Assembly: GCA_047495785.1 (NCBI GenBank)
Contig: JBLDXI010000031.1
Coordinates: 1,736,001 to 1,800,000 of the forward strand
Reading direction: 5' to 3'
Source of the DNA: Lepidodermella squamata
Lineage: Eukaryota > Gastrotricha
DNA length: 64,000 bases
In this document: positions 29,831 through 40,139 of the stretch, one piece after another
Layout of the letters: each line of letters starts with the position of its first letter
How positions within the stretch are numbered: the first letter of the stretch is position 1
The notes under the pieces: model-generated
What the model was told of the DNA's origin: nothing
Databases searched by the model: none
Seen by the model: only the letters and a program-made list of their open reading frames with translations
Translations under genes and position numbers: made by a program

Positions 29831-31588
29831 ATGGCTGACCGCAGGAAGGACGTTGAATGTCCCGACCTTGTCGACTCTCTTCTTCTTTTTCTGTCGCCGA
29901 ACAATGGCCTGCTACGCACTTGGTCAGGACTTGCCAAACTGACATTCAAGTCGAACGCGACCACCAAGGCTGTGATTCGAGCGGCCTATTCAGGCGACTC
30001 ACGTTACTACGTGCTGCTGAACGCAATCAGGTTGGCTGAGAAGAAAACTGCAAAGGAGCGCGACGACGGCTATTTCACCACCGTTACCCGAGAAGACGCT
30101 GTTAAGCCGATCAAGGTGATTGAAAGCGCTCTGAGGCTTCGCGTTCCGCTCATCAAACGCATCGATCTTCAACTGCCCAGCTTTTGCGATGATCCGCGCA
30201 TGTTCAACCTGACCGCAGAACAAACAAGGTTAGTAATATAGAAGTATACGTTTTTACAATTTTTAGGCTATTTTTGGCTATTTTTGGCGTATGTACAGCG
30301 TCTCCCAAAAATTGCGAAAATTTTTTTAGTTTAGGTTGCTTTTAGATGGTAACTCGCTCGGTAATTTTCGGTATTTTACCCGGTTGGGCCAAATTCCTCC
30401 GGACCTTTTTAATCCCGTAAACCCGTTAGTGGCATACTTAATTATATTCTCGTGATTTTTGGATATTTTTATAAAATTTCTGGCCGTAAGATGGGACTTC
30501 GTCTCTCATTTATGAGTTTCTGAAGCCTTTTCCGTGCATTTTCTCCGCTTGCTGTACATGTAAACTGTAGTTCCTCTTTAGCGCAAAACGAAACCTCAGA
30601 AATTTTAATAAGGTCCCTCCAATTAAGATAATTTGCCTCGTTATATTTTCAACAGAGAGTTCCTGAAATCTTTCAAGGTTCTGATCAGTCGCGGCCTACC
30701 GTCTGACGAAGTGACCAAGGGGGCTTCTAGCGTAGCGTTGCTCGTCGCCATCGATTTCATCGACAGGTCTATTGCCAGCATGTTGAACGAGCCAACGGCC
30801 ATGTTGAACGAGTCCGTCGCGGTGTACGACAAGCTGGCGACCGAATTCATCGCGAAAAACAAACATCTTCTTCGCCCGAATTTGCCAATCATTCAGGGCA
30901 AGGTCAAAGTGAAGCCGCAGGCCATCGAAGAGGCTATGGCGAGCCCAGATGAAGAAATCGAATTCGATCGCCCAGGCTCAAGCGCGTCGAGCATCTCGCT
31001 TTCTTCGTTTTCCGAATCGAGCCATTCCGTTTTAGACCTGGAAGACGATGTCGATGTACTGAACCAACTGGCCGGCAATTCCGCTGACCAAACGATCGTC
31101 GCTGCTCCTCCTAATGAACGACCAGACAGCAGCGTCAGTAATGCCTCGCGAAAACGCCAACTGTCATCAGCCACGACCTCTTCAACCTTGCCGTCTTCGT
31201 CTTCTTCTACACCAATTGACAACGAGCCAGTCATACCTGAAACTGCAAGCGACGCTTCAGAATCTAAAAAGGTAATATCCATCAACTGTGTTGCAGCTTT
31301 TCCTAAATGATTACCTTACTTACCTAGATTCGAGTGGACGAGACGAAGCTGTGGCGGCACATCTTCACGCCGAATCCACAAGACCATCGCTTTCTCGACT
31401 TGACGCACCAATTCCCGCTCAATTGGCCGGCCGAAAATGTGCAGCTGCCACCCGAAGTCCAGGCTTTCAGCGACATGGTCTCGAATGGCGCGCAACCTGA
31501 ACACGCAGCAATGCTCTGTTATAGAGGTTCTGAATTCTCTTGTGAAATCATTCACCATACAATTGATGCAATTGAAATAACTGTTTGA
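29831..31588 (+). CDS. Second MULE gene, function unknown
   Basis: Exons 29831-30228, 30656-31271 and 31328-31588 join in frame with GT-AG sites to give 424 residues. The first 230 residues look globular and helical (from MADRRKDVECPDLVDSL onward), with Lys/Arg-rich stretches. A Ser- and acidic-rich linker follows (SSASSISLSSFSESSHSVL), then about 85 residues (WRHIFTPNPQDHRFLDL). I recognise no domain. It lies inside the TIRs with the transposase, so it is probably element-encoded, an accessory or regulatory protein, or a captured host gene. Maize MuDR also has a second gene (mudrB), but I see no basis for calling this a homologue. Confidence 0.65.
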
Positions 31589-32802
31589 ACAACTAATCGA
31601 TTATCATTCGCTATTTCTTGTTTTCGATAGTTTCCGCTATCTTGCTTGGTTAATTAATTGATAGCTTGTGTTACGATGAATTTGTAGTTGAGACAGCATT
31701 GCAGTTTGCTAATTGACAGGCTTGAGCGCTCAATTTTATAATAAAACGTTTCCAATCAGCATATTTCTTTTCCGTCGCTCTATAAAGGAGCCCTAAAAAG
31801 GCAGAATTCGTAACACGAAACATTTAGACAGACAGAAAGACTGTGAGAGGTAACAGAAAAGTTGAACTCAACTTGTTTGATGATTTTACGATGGGCGTCT
31901 AATCGAGACGAATCACACATTGGTGGTGAGGCGCCCCGACCGTTTTTAATTGCTAAACGTCGCGAGACAAATTGTAAAATAAATCAGTATATCAGGGTGT
32001 CAGTTTACACCAGCTGTCTGATGACGTGGGACACCTCGATGTTTGCACGAGTGCGGTGACATTACTTCAATTAACCAGCCCAAGACGAGCTGGTCTCTTG
32101 TCTGTTAGTTGCATGTCGCAACTGTTTTTTGATTCCAGTGTAAAAAACTTCTAATCCTGCCTTCTATGATAGGATAAAGGTCGGAGAAAGTCGAAAATTT
32201 CAATTATTTCAATCTTGGATGGGATAAAATCAAGATTAAAAAAAATTGCTACCCTGTTGGATTCGCACTTCCATAGAACGCGCGCCGATGTGCGCGACCA
32301 GGATCAGGATCAGGAATTACGATTTCTCCTCGCCCTGACGGACTCAAGCTTTCGCCATACGGCGGAGCTGGTGAGACAATTGCGACCTCACGCTCCAGGA
32401 CAGTTTGGTCTGGTTTACGGTTTACTGACTACTTAATGAATTTCCTACCCCTGGTACCCCAGTTACTGCTGACTGTTTCTCCAGGGCCAAGGCATTAGTG
32501 CCCAGTAAATGTTCACTTGTTTCACGGTGGCAAATGGCAAAAATACGCGATCCTCCTGAAGTAATGCGTTACTCAAAAAAAAAGAAAAGTAATTTGCTAT
32601 TTTTTGGCTTAAGTAACGCCTAAACACCTAATAATCACTTGATGGATGACCTAACGGCTAAGCATGGGGTCAAGGTCTAAAGAAAATAACAGTCATAATG
32701 AAGCGTTTGAAAAACCTCACAAATGGTGTTTCAATAATATAACTATATTTTGGAATGTAAACCAACAGAATGGCGGTAAAACGCTTAGAAAGCAGCGCTG
32801 GC
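31589..32802. other. MULE right non-coding region
   Basis: About 1.2 kb between the second gene and the right TIR. A 73-codon frame at 32215-32436 and a TATAAAGGAGCCC word near 31780 were noted, but no gene or nested element could be established. Confidence 0.5.
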
Positions 32803-32976
32803 GAAATTTGCTTGGAAAGCAGTGCCCGGAGAGCAAAGTGTGTGCGTAGCAGGCAAATTGCCTGGAAAGCAGTGTTTTCCACGCATACGCTCATTACGGC
32901 TTACTGCATGGAAAGCAGCTGCTTTCTGGGCGCACTGCTTTCTATGCTAACTTCTCCTCCAGAATAATCAAACAGC
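32803..32976 (-). repeat. MULE right terminal inverted repeat
   Basis: Reverse complement of 25210-25383, including the same CTGCTTTCC words. Confidence 0.9.
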
Positions 32977-32984
32977 TGAAATAT
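32977..32984. repeat. Right target-site duplication of the MULE
   Basis: Octamer TGAAATAT, identical to 25202-25209. Confidence 0.85.
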
Positions 32985-33225
32985 TTTGCACCCGACTCCG
33001 CCGATGAGGCAGAGCGCAGGGGTCAGCGGACCGAAGTGCAATGACCCGCCTCGCCCTGGGGCGGCCCCCTTCGTGATCGAGGCGCATCCCAGTGCCAGGT
33101 AAGTTTAGCGGACAAAGGTGCAGGCCAGTGCCCGCTTTCCATAATAAAATCCAATACAGACAGTAAAATTGTATGCATATGTGGAAAATCGATGTGGAAA
33201 AACATGTGTTGGAAAAATGAAGCTT

Positions 33226-33297
33226 TAGCAGAGCGTAGTTTCGATCTACAGACCTCTGGGTTATGGGCCCAGCGCGCTTCCACTGCGCCACTCTGCT
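33226..33297 (-). tRNA. Initiator tRNA-Met (CAT)
   Basis: A 72-nt cloverleaf whose acceptor AGCAGAG pairs with CTCTGCT. The anticodon arm is CTGGGCCCATAACCCAG, with the three G-C pairs typical of initiators, and the T loop has ATCG in place of TTC, also initiator-like. It lies outside the tandem tRNA array and about 240 bp from the MULE end. Its anticodon arm matches the Copia primer-binding site at 62833-62846. Confidence 0.95.
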
Positions 33298-33462
33298 TCG
33301 CTCAAAAGTCGAATCTAACATCTAAAATCAAATATATTTGGATAATCGAAAAAAGAAATTAAAAATGATTAAAAATCAGAAAATAGTTCGAAAAATTGAA
33401 AAATCAACCTTAAAATATATTTTTGTCAAGTGCTCATTTCTGAGTTGAGGCTTTGAGATTTA

Positions 33463-36198
33463 ATGATGTTTCACGCGGTTTGGCTCGTTTTCATCCTCTC
33501 AAATGGTACGCAACCATGAATCACTTTTTCGAATTCAACTCATTATTAATGCTTGATTTTTACAGTAGTGCCTGGCGCCAAGTTTACTGATCCATTGCAA
33601 AGTGCTGAGCTCTGCGCTTTGGCTGAATTCAGCTGGCGGCAAGGCTACAACGCTAAAAGCAGCAGCGAACTCACAGCCGTCGGACCAATCCATAGAACTG
33701 TAGATGAAAAGAATGAAATGTACCCGAATGGCTACTTGGAGCTAGGCGGACCCTTCAGCGTGATGCACACGAGCATAGGTTCGCGATTCGACTCCTACGA
33801 CTACTTGGATGCCGCAGCGCGTTTCACGACAACGTGCGGAAAATTTGAAAATTTCACAATCGCCTATTACCTGTACAAAGGCAATCGCGAATCCAAGGCC
33901 ATAGCTGCTCTAATTGGCGTATCTGGGTCGGAAAAGGAGCCGTCAATCGCTGTCGGAGTTACGGAGGAGTTGAAGCCTGCGGTTTGGCTACTCGAAGCCG
34001 GAGAAGAAGCGATGAATAGCCCGATAACCAGCCAATCCGAAGCCGCTATCACGCCAAGTGTCTGGATGTTCCAGGCCGTTACGGTTGATTTGAGCTCGCA
34101 AGAAGTCATCTTCTACCACAGCCTATCTGCAGCTCAACATCGCGCGAAACTTACGAAATCCCTCGCAAAGGAGCTAGCTTCGAACATTGCGATTGGAATG
34201 TTCCTCAACCGCGACACTTTGTCGAACGTGGCTGTTTTCACGAAGGCCCTCAGCCAGGGAGAAATCGCGCAACTGCCGTGTCGACTCCGTGACAACCAGC
34301 TTGATTGGCCGTGGGCACCGAGTTGCGTCATGTCACCTCGTTATTTCGGACCTCGCCGCGATATTGCCGTCGCCTTTCTGCCGCTCGATCCTGACAGCCA
34401 AAACGTCGACCTGGTCGGGATGAAAGATCCGGCAGCGTACTCAGCTGCTATCAACGAAAGATGTCAAAACGTGACGCAAGATGCTTTCTTAGTTCCGGCT
34501 AAGGGCCCTTGGGTTGCAGACTACGACAACGTTGTCGTTCGAAGCAACCAGTGGGCTTTTACGCTTTACATCTACTGCTCTGCATTTGATGAACCTAAGC
34601 CCATTAGGAGTGTGACCATTTTCGAAATTGAGAAATCCTTGGCTGTCACAGTCTTTGAAAACTGCTCGTCAATCACTGTTCATTTCAAGCAGCTGAAAAA
34701 GGAATTGATTTTCACGCCAATGCTGAAACCAGGCCAATGGAACTTTCTAGGCATTACCCTTCATGGTTACGGCACGAAAATGAGTGTGTTTTGGTTAGAT
34801 GGATCGAAAGGGCTTGTTTCAGATAAGAAACGCATCTACGCTGCGAAGGGAATGATGCTGACTCCGCAAAAAGGAACCTCGCTACTGATTGGTCCGAATC
34901 TCCGTGATTCGACAGTTGGATTGTCCTGCCTCGCAGTCTTCAGCGGTCCTATGCTGCTGGACGATGTTAAAGATATGGTTTGCTACTGCCCTGGTGGCAA
35001 TCGCATGACACATCCTGACTTCCTAAGCTCGCAATGCTCTCATAACAAGAAGAACGGATGGGTCTCCCACGATTTCTTGAAAGATGTCTTTTACTACGCT
35101 CCACTAGACGCCACGCACGGCTTGACCAGCATTGTTGACCGAAAAATTTGGGTTTCAGTACGTAATTTTGAATTCGCCCCAACCATTGCCTGGGCAGCTG
35201 GCCCGTTTGGCGAACCTGCTACCGCTATTGAGTTTGTAGGCAGTGCCGAGACTGAATACGGCCACAAATGGCTAGCAGATTGGGATTCGGTGTTTTTCAA
35301 TGCCACAGACGATTTTCGTATCGACGGATTCACGTTCAGCGCGTTTTACTACCCGAAGGATAAACTCGATACGAATAAGGAGGTCGTATCAATTTACCTC
35401 AACTACGACCCAAGTTCTCAAACGCTGATCAACGAAGGTCTAAAAATATCTTGCAGCGACCAGAAACTGTCATTCTCGGCAAATAAAGACAGCGAGGTAA
35501 CAGATGTGGAGTGCAAGCAAGAAAGTTGGGTATTCTTTGCCGTAACTTGGGACCGTAACACGGAGCAGCTTCTAATTTACGCAAACGGCGGGAAGTCACG
35601 AGTTGATAAGGTGGTTCGCCTTCTTTCGGCCGATTTGCCGTACCATCCTGCCATTCGAATTATGAACGAAGTTGCGACGGGCGATCGCATTGCGTGCGTG
35701 TTAGCTGACAACAAAGTCATGTCGGCTGATAGGATCGAACTTCTTGAAGACGTTTGCCGTAAAAAAGGCGTCAAAGACATGAAAAATGCGTCGGTAATCC
35801 CGACGGAAGAGCCCGAGCCAGAAACTACGACAATGGGTGTTGGGCGGATTGACACAACTCTATCTCAGTCGACATCAAAAATGCTGGAGAATAGAACAAC
35901 AACTGCATTGTCGATTGCATCGACCAGCGTGGCGAATACTTCGAGCGAAGCTGCGGTGACCCAACAAAGCTCTACTGAAATAATTCCAAGTGGCGCGGTT
36001 ACGGATGCGCAGCCACAAGAGCAGCTTTCGACGGCTAGCATTGATGTCATAACACAGCTTGAAGAGAGAACGACTCCTGTTACTGGGCAAGAATACGTCA
36101 AGCCCATCCAGCAACAAACAAGTAATGCGAATTTCGTAGCAATCGATTTAGTGGCTAACGCGGTTGCACTCACCATGTTAACCGCTGTGAAAACCTGA
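33463..36198 (+). CDS. Secreted, probably GPI-anchored protein with three LamG-like domains
   Basis: A short first exon (33463-33505) encodes a signal peptide (MMFHAVWLVFILSNG). A GT-AG intron joins it in frame to one large exon, 33566-36198, for 891 residues. Three jelly-roll (LamG/concanavalin-like) segments are visible. Each ends with a Trp-bearing strand pattern (VWMFQAVTVDLSS; GQWNFLGITLHGYG; SWVFFAVTWDRNTE), a ligand-like strand and a closing Cys. A Thr/Ser/Glu-rich stalk (about residues 755-870) follows, then a hydrophobic end (LVANAVALTMLTAVKT) fitting a GPI-attachment signal. Ligand unknown; probably a cell-surface glycan- or matrix-binding protein. AATAAA lies at 36240. Confidence 0.75.
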
Positions 36199-36317
36199 CG
36201 TGAGACCTAAAAAAATTCTGAAAGCGGTAATACGTAATAAAAATAAAGTTGACTGAAGCTTAAAATGACAACATTATTAATACTATTGTTATTAAGACAA
36301 AATCAGCCACAAAACGG
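36199..36317. other. 3' UTR of the LamG gene and array border
   Basis: Short gap before array unit 1. It carries AATAAA and ATT repeats and no gene. Confidence 0.6.
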
Positions 36318-36376
36318 GCTCGTTGAACGAGAGGGTAAGCTATCAAACCTCAATCGCCACCTTAATCGCCATCAAT

Positions 36377-36462
36377 CCCGCGATAGCTCAGCTGGTAGAG
36401 CGGAGGACTGTAGATGCAACGCAGCTATCCTTAGGTCGGTGGTTCAAGTCCGCCTCGCGGGA
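36377..36462 (+). tRNA. tRNA-Tyr (GTA), unit 1
   Basis: Intron-bearing gene as at 39648. The GATGTCATC flank and T run follow. Confidence 0.95.
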
Positions 36463-36522
36463 GATGTCATCTTTTTTAAGAAGCCATGCTTTAAGCGTCA
36501 AAATACTTTCAACACCATACGT

Positions 36523-36826
36523 ACTCATACTCATACTCATACTCATACTTTATTGCGCAATTCGCCTTTCGACATTTAGCACTTGGATCACATGTCATCA
36601 CATATATGGGGCCTAAGAGTCATCTATACATGAGCCGATTATTGCTGATCGATCCATGGTCCCCAGGCTTTCGCACCGAGTAGCCATCTCTTGATTGCCG
36701 GTGAATGGCGTCCTACACCGGGAGGAAGGGAGGAACTGCTTGGCGGGAATTACCAGCAGCTTTCACACTCGAGGATTAAATCCTTGGCTCCAGTTGGCCG
36801 CATGACTCTTCATGGCAGCTTGATTG
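36523..36826 (-). mobile_element. 304-bp retroelement fragment in unit 1
   Basis: Absent from all other units. It is flanked by ACGT on both sides (36519-36522 and 36827-36830). Read on the minus strand it ends in CAATAAAG followed by four tandem TATGAG-type units, like the 3' end of a non-LTR retrotransposon, with the 5' part missing. Family not identified. Confidence 0.7.
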
Positions 36827-36855
36827 ACGTTCCCTTTTGCTATCGCTCATCAACA

Positions 36856-36937
36856 GTCGCTATGCCCGAGTGGTTAAGGGGTCTGACTCGAAATCAGATG
36901 CGGTTTCCGCGCGTAGGTTCGAATCCTACTGGCGACG
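36856..36937 (+). tRNA. tRNA-Ser (CGA), unit 1
   Basis: First gene after the retroelement insertion, which ends about 26 bp upstream; the gene itself is intact. Confidence 0.95.
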
Positions 36938-37010
36938 CCTTACTTTTTGTGATTGTGCTTGTGCTCAAGCCGCAGCGAAGAGTTTTCAGATTGCAAGGAC
37001 AACATGCGGC

Positions 37011-37081
37011 GCATCGGTGGTTCAGTGGTAGAATTCTCGCCTGCCACGCGGGAGGCCCGGGTTCGATTCCCGGCCGATGCA
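37011..37081 (+). tRNA. tRNA-Gly (GCC), unit 1
   Basis: Copy of 39974. The second Gly of the full unit is missing here. Confidence 0.95.
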
Positions 37082-37176
37082 ACTGCGCAATGATTTTGCT
37101 GCTGGCCGGAAGCCGTTCGTTAGCAGACGAGCCGAGTGCTGAAAAAGCGAGCTGGTACGACGTCAAGGTGAGCCAA

Positions 37177-37248
37177 TCCTTGGTAGTATAGTGGTTAGTA
37201 TCCCCGCCTGTCACGCGGGAGACCAGGGTTCGATTCCCTGCCAAGGAG
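37177..37248 (+). tRNA. tRNA-Asp (GTC), unit 1
   Basis: Copy of 40140. Confidence 0.95.
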
Positions 37249-37313
37249 CATTATTTTGCAACGCGGTTTCAAAAATAGTTAAGCCTTAGCAATCAGTGCA
37301 ACAAAAGTTCTGT

Positions 37314-37378
37314 CGACGCAGCAGGGATTAGCCCAATGGATTAGCAGTCCATCGCCTTAACCACTCGGCCACCGCGTC
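37314..37378 (-). pseudogene. tRNA-Ser (GCT) pseudogene, unit 1
   Basis: The anticodon arm, D arm and 5' acceptor strand are intact, but the T arm and most of the variable arm are gone (net 17-bp loss). It cannot fold as a cloverleaf. The other five copies are whole. Confidence 0.95.
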
Positions 37379-37462
37379 TAACTGTAATTTACGCCTATAG
37401 CCAGTAATCTTGCTGCTCAATGATCTGATGTCGGCCGCATTCGTACGCAAAAAGCTTACAGC

Positions 37463-37535
37463 TGATTCGGGCCGGGATTGAACCGGCGACCTTCTGCGTG
37501 TTAGGCAGATGTGATAACCACTACACCACCGAACC
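37463..37535 (-). tRNA. tRNA-Val (AAC), unit 1
   Basis: Copy of 40443. Confidence 0.95.
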
Positions 37536-37624
37536 GCCATATTGCCTCAGCTTTGACCAGCAGTCTTCAATAGGTTTCTGAGTTACTTAGGTACTAGGTA
37601 GGTGCGCATTTAAAGAAACTATGA

Positions 37625-37708
37625 TGTCAGAAGTGGGATTCGAACCCACGCCAGTAGAAACTGACTGCGACCTGAACGCAGCGCCTTGGACCGCTCGGCC
37701 ATCCTGAC
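37625..37708 (-). tRNA. tRNA-Leu (CAG), unit 1
   Basis: Copy of 40605, but its T run is interrupted (TTTCTTT). Confidence 0.94.
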
Positions 37709-37856
37709 GTGCCGAAAGCTGACTGCTGTAGTCTTCCTGTCCGCGTTCGAAGTAGTATTTCAACCTACACTGCAACGCATTGATAGCTGAAGCGACGACG
37801 AGAAAACTTTCGGCTGAAACCATCTTCAGATCAACGACGAAATGTGTCGTATGCAA

Positions 37857-37938
37857 GTCGCTATGCCCGAGTGGTTAAGGGGTCTGACTAGAAATCAGAT
37901 GCGGTCTCCGCGCGTAGGTTCAAATCCTACTGGCGACG
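37857..37938 (+). tRNA. tRNA-Ser (AGA), unit 1
   Basis: Copy of 40837. Confidence 0.95.
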
Positions 37939-38038
37939 ACTAATATTTTTGTAGTTGCTTCAATTTTATTGTCAACTGATCAACTGAAATGTCCGTTATT
38001 TATCATGCACTCTTTCTTACCAGGCTCTGAAACTAACG

Positions 38039-38111
38039 GGCGCTGTGGCGAAATGGCTATCGCGTCGGACTTCGGATCCGAAGATTGTGGGTTCGAGTCC
38101 CATCAGCGTCG
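38039..38111 (+). tRNA. tRNA-Arg (TCG), unit 1
   Basis: Copy of 41019. Confidence 0.95.
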
Positions 38112-38205
38112 TCTAATACTTTTGCAGCCAAGGTGTGCGACATGCGTGAAGCGGGAATTGGCGGCGATGCTTTCATAGTTATCCCAAGTGCGATCGTATC
38201 CAACG

Positions 38206-38278
38206 GCCTTCCTAGCTCAGTCGGTAGAGCATGTGACTTTTAATCACAGGGTCGGGGGTTCGAGTCCCCCGGAGGGCG
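38206..38278 (+). tRNA. tRNA-Lys (TTT), unit 1
   Basis: Copy of 41186. Confidence 0.95.
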
Positions 38279-38356
38279 CCAGCTTTTTACAAAAACTTAC
38301 ACCCAGTATTGCCACATTGCTTTGAAGACTTTTCCTGAAGGTTCATTCATGCACAA

Positions 38357-38429
38357 GGGGGATTAGCTCAAATGGTAGAGCGCTCGCTTAGCATGCGAGA
38401 GGTAACGGGATCGACGCCCGTATCCTCCA
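38357..38429 (+). tRNA. tRNA-Ala (AGC), unit 1
   Basis: Copy of 41337. Confidence 0.95.
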
Positions 38430-38522
38430 AATGGTTTTTTGCCGTTGAAGAAAGACTGTCCGAATCTTTGGCTTCGGCAGCTTAAATTTAGGGCTGAATG
38501 GCCAAGTGAGCCGATGAGTCAC

Positions 38523-38594
38523 GGCTCAGTAGCTTAGTGGTAGAGCGTCTGCCTAGTAAGCAGAAGATCGAGGGTTCGATCCCCCCCTGAGCCT
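38523..38594 (+). tRNA. tRNA-Thr (AGT), unit 1
   Basis: Copy of 41503. Confidence 0.95.
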
Positions 38595-38655
38595 TGCTTG
38601 AATTTTTGTGCAATCAGCTGTAAATTTTGCAAAACGCTCATGCCAGAGCAAAACT

Positions 38656-38727
38656 TTCCCTGACCGGGAATCGAACCCGGGCCGCCGCGGTGAAAGCGCG
38701 GAATCCTAACCACTAGACCATCAGGGA
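38656..38727 (-). tRNA. tRNA-Glu (TTC), unit 1
   Basis: Copy of 41636. Confidence 0.95.
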
Positions 38728-38834
38728 GATGTAAATGCTAATTCCCAGATTATGTGATACATTTCCCGTAGCTTATATGTTGAAATCCGCAATTCAAAAA
38801 TGTCGAGTTTTCAAAAGAAGGAGGAAAAAGAAGT

Positions 38835-38906
38835 GGGCCCGTTCGGGAATTGAACCCGAGACCTCTCGCACCCGAAGCGAGAATCATACCCCTAGACCAA
38901 CGGGCC
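38835..38906 (-). tRNA. tRNA-Pro (CGG), unit 1
   Basis: Copy of 41815. Confidence 0.95.
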
Positions 38907-38977
38907 TACGATAGAAAACCACCGTTGGCTAATAAAACATGCCAATCAGGATAGGACAGAGACGGCGCAAAAAATTA

Positions 38978-39050
38978 CGCCGAGACCCGGGATCGAACCA
39001 GGGACCTTTAGATCTTCAGTCTAACGCTCTCCCAACTGAGCTATCTCGGC
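38978..39050 (-). tRNA. tRNA-Phe (GAA), unit 1
   Basis: Copy of 41958. Confidence 0.95.
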
Positions 39051-39136
39051 TTGATGGCAGAGTTGTAGTCTACCCGGAATCGTTCAGCGTGCCTTGACTA
39101 TCGCTTGTCAAATCAGTTGGAAACACAAAAAAATAG

Positions 39137-39153
39137 CGCTCCTGGGTGGGCTC

Positions 39154-39193
<40 letters not shown>

Positions 39194-39210
39194 AATTGCG
39201 CCACAGAAGC
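39137..39210 (-). tRNA. tRNA-Asn (GTT), unit 1
   Basis: Copy of 42117. The deletion of ten genes begins about 190 bp beyond it. Confidence 0.95.
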
Positions 39211-39482
39211 TTGCGACAGGCTCCAAACTTGTGTAAGCATGCCAATTTCCAAGTCTTCCCAGGTACCCACCTACCGGAAAGAATTTAGGTACGCACAATG
39301 GAGACGACACAGATTACTTTTGTGCATTGTGGAAAACGGAACCATTTTTCAAATGTTAGCAAGTTTTATACTGTCCGCCGACGATAAAAGGCGTGTAATC
39401 AGGTCCACCACTTTTTTGAATTAATGAATCGTGGTACACATGCCCTTGCTCGATTTCTTCTTCAGGATGACTAAAATCAACT

Positions 39483-39556
39483 GGCCGCTTAGCTCAGTTG
39501 GTTAGAGCGTCGTGCTAATAACGCGAAGGTCGTGAGTTCGATCCTCCCAGTGGCCA
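39483..39556 (+). tRNA. tRNA-Ile (AAT), unit 1
   Basis: Copy of 43953 with type-A flanks (ACTAAAATC before, CTCATTTTTTGG after). Confidence 0.95.
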
Positions 39557-39647
39557 CTCATTTTTTGGCCTCATTCTCGTCGAGAAGAGCTCGTTGAACG
39601 AGAGGGTAAGCTATCAAACCTCAATCGCCACCTTAATCGCCATCAAT

Positions 39648-39733
39648 CCCGCGATAGCTCAGCTGGTAGAGCGGAGGACTGTAGATGCAACGCAGCTATC
39701 CTTAGGTCGGTGGTTCAAGTCCGCCTCGCGGGA
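39648..39733 (+). tRNA. tRNA-Tyr (GTA) with intron, unit 2
   Basis: Acceptor CCCGCGA pairs with TCGCGGG. The anticodon arm GAGGA-CTGTAG is split by a 13-nt intron (39685-39697) at the canonical position one base after the anticodon and resumes ATCCTT. The T arm is GGTGGTTCAAGTCCGCC. A TTTTTT terminator follows. Confidence 0.97.
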
Positions 39734-39818
39734 GATGTCATCTTTTTTAAGAAGCCATGCTTTAAGCGTCAAAATACTTTCAACACCATACGTTCCCTTT
39801 TGCTATCGCTCATCAACA

Positions 39819-39900
39819 GTCGCTATGCCCGAGTGGTTAAGGGGTCTGACTCGAAATCAGATGCGGTTTCCGCGCGTAGGTTCGAATCCTACTGGCGACG
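39819..39900 (+). tRNA. tRNA-Ser (CGA), unit 2
   Basis: Type II tRNA of 82 nt with a long variable arm. Acceptor GTCGCTA/TGGCGAC, anticodon loop CTCGAAA, T loop TTCGAAT. Nearly identical to Ser-AGA at 40837 apart from the anticodon. Confidence 0.97.
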
Positions 39901-39973
39901 CCTTACTTTTTGTGATTGTGCTTGTGCTCAAGCCGCAGCGAAGAGTTTTCAGATTGCAAGGACAACATGCGGC

Positions 39974-40044
39974 GCATCGGTGGTTCAGTGGTAGAATTCT
40001 CGCCTGCCACGCGGGAGGCCCGGGTTCGATTCCCGGCCGATGCA
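39974..40044 (+). tRNA. tRNA-Gly (GCC), first copy, unit 2
   Basis: A 71-nt gene with acceptor GCATCGG/CCGATGC and anticodon loop CTGCCAC. The same gene recurs at 42387 with different flanks. Confidence 0.97.
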
Positions 40045-40139
40045 ACTGCGCAATGATTTTGCTGCTGGCCGGAAGCCGTTCGTTAGCAGACGAGCCGAGT
40101 GCTGAAAAAGCGAGCTGGTACGACGTCAAGGTGAGCCAA

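Larger units (their letters stand above)
25210..32976 (+). mobile_element. MULE (Mutator-like) DNA transposon with two genes
   Basis: A 7.8 kb element bounded by long terminal inverted repeats. Both ends open with GTTTGATTATTCTGGAGGAG (left 25213, right read from 32973 on the minus strand). The octamer TGAAATAT flanks it directly at 25202-25209 and 32977-32984, as expected of a target-site duplication. Inside are an intron-bearing MULE transposase and a second gene, both rightward. TIRs stay over 90 percent alike by eye for the first 135 bp, the transposase frame is open over known motifs and the flanking duplication is perfect, so the insertion looks fairly young. Confidence 0.93.
36318..39588 (+). 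repeat. tRNA array unit 1 (shortened, 17 genes)
   Basis: Begins at GCTCGTTGAACGAG like the other units. It has a 308-bp insertion after tRNA-Tyr and lacks the stretch from the second tRNA-Gly to tRNA-Trp (ten genes, about 1.5 kb). A short unrelated bridge (GGTCCACCAC) lies at that junction, about 39402. Confidence 0.95.

Noticed and set aside
32215-32436. 73-codon frame near the MULE right end
   Set aside because: Short, no domain and no splice partners; not called as a third element gene.
37587-37856. 89-codon minus-strand frame repeated in every unit
   Set aside because: It overlaps tRNA-Leu and spacer and is identical by repeat copying, with no coding evidence.
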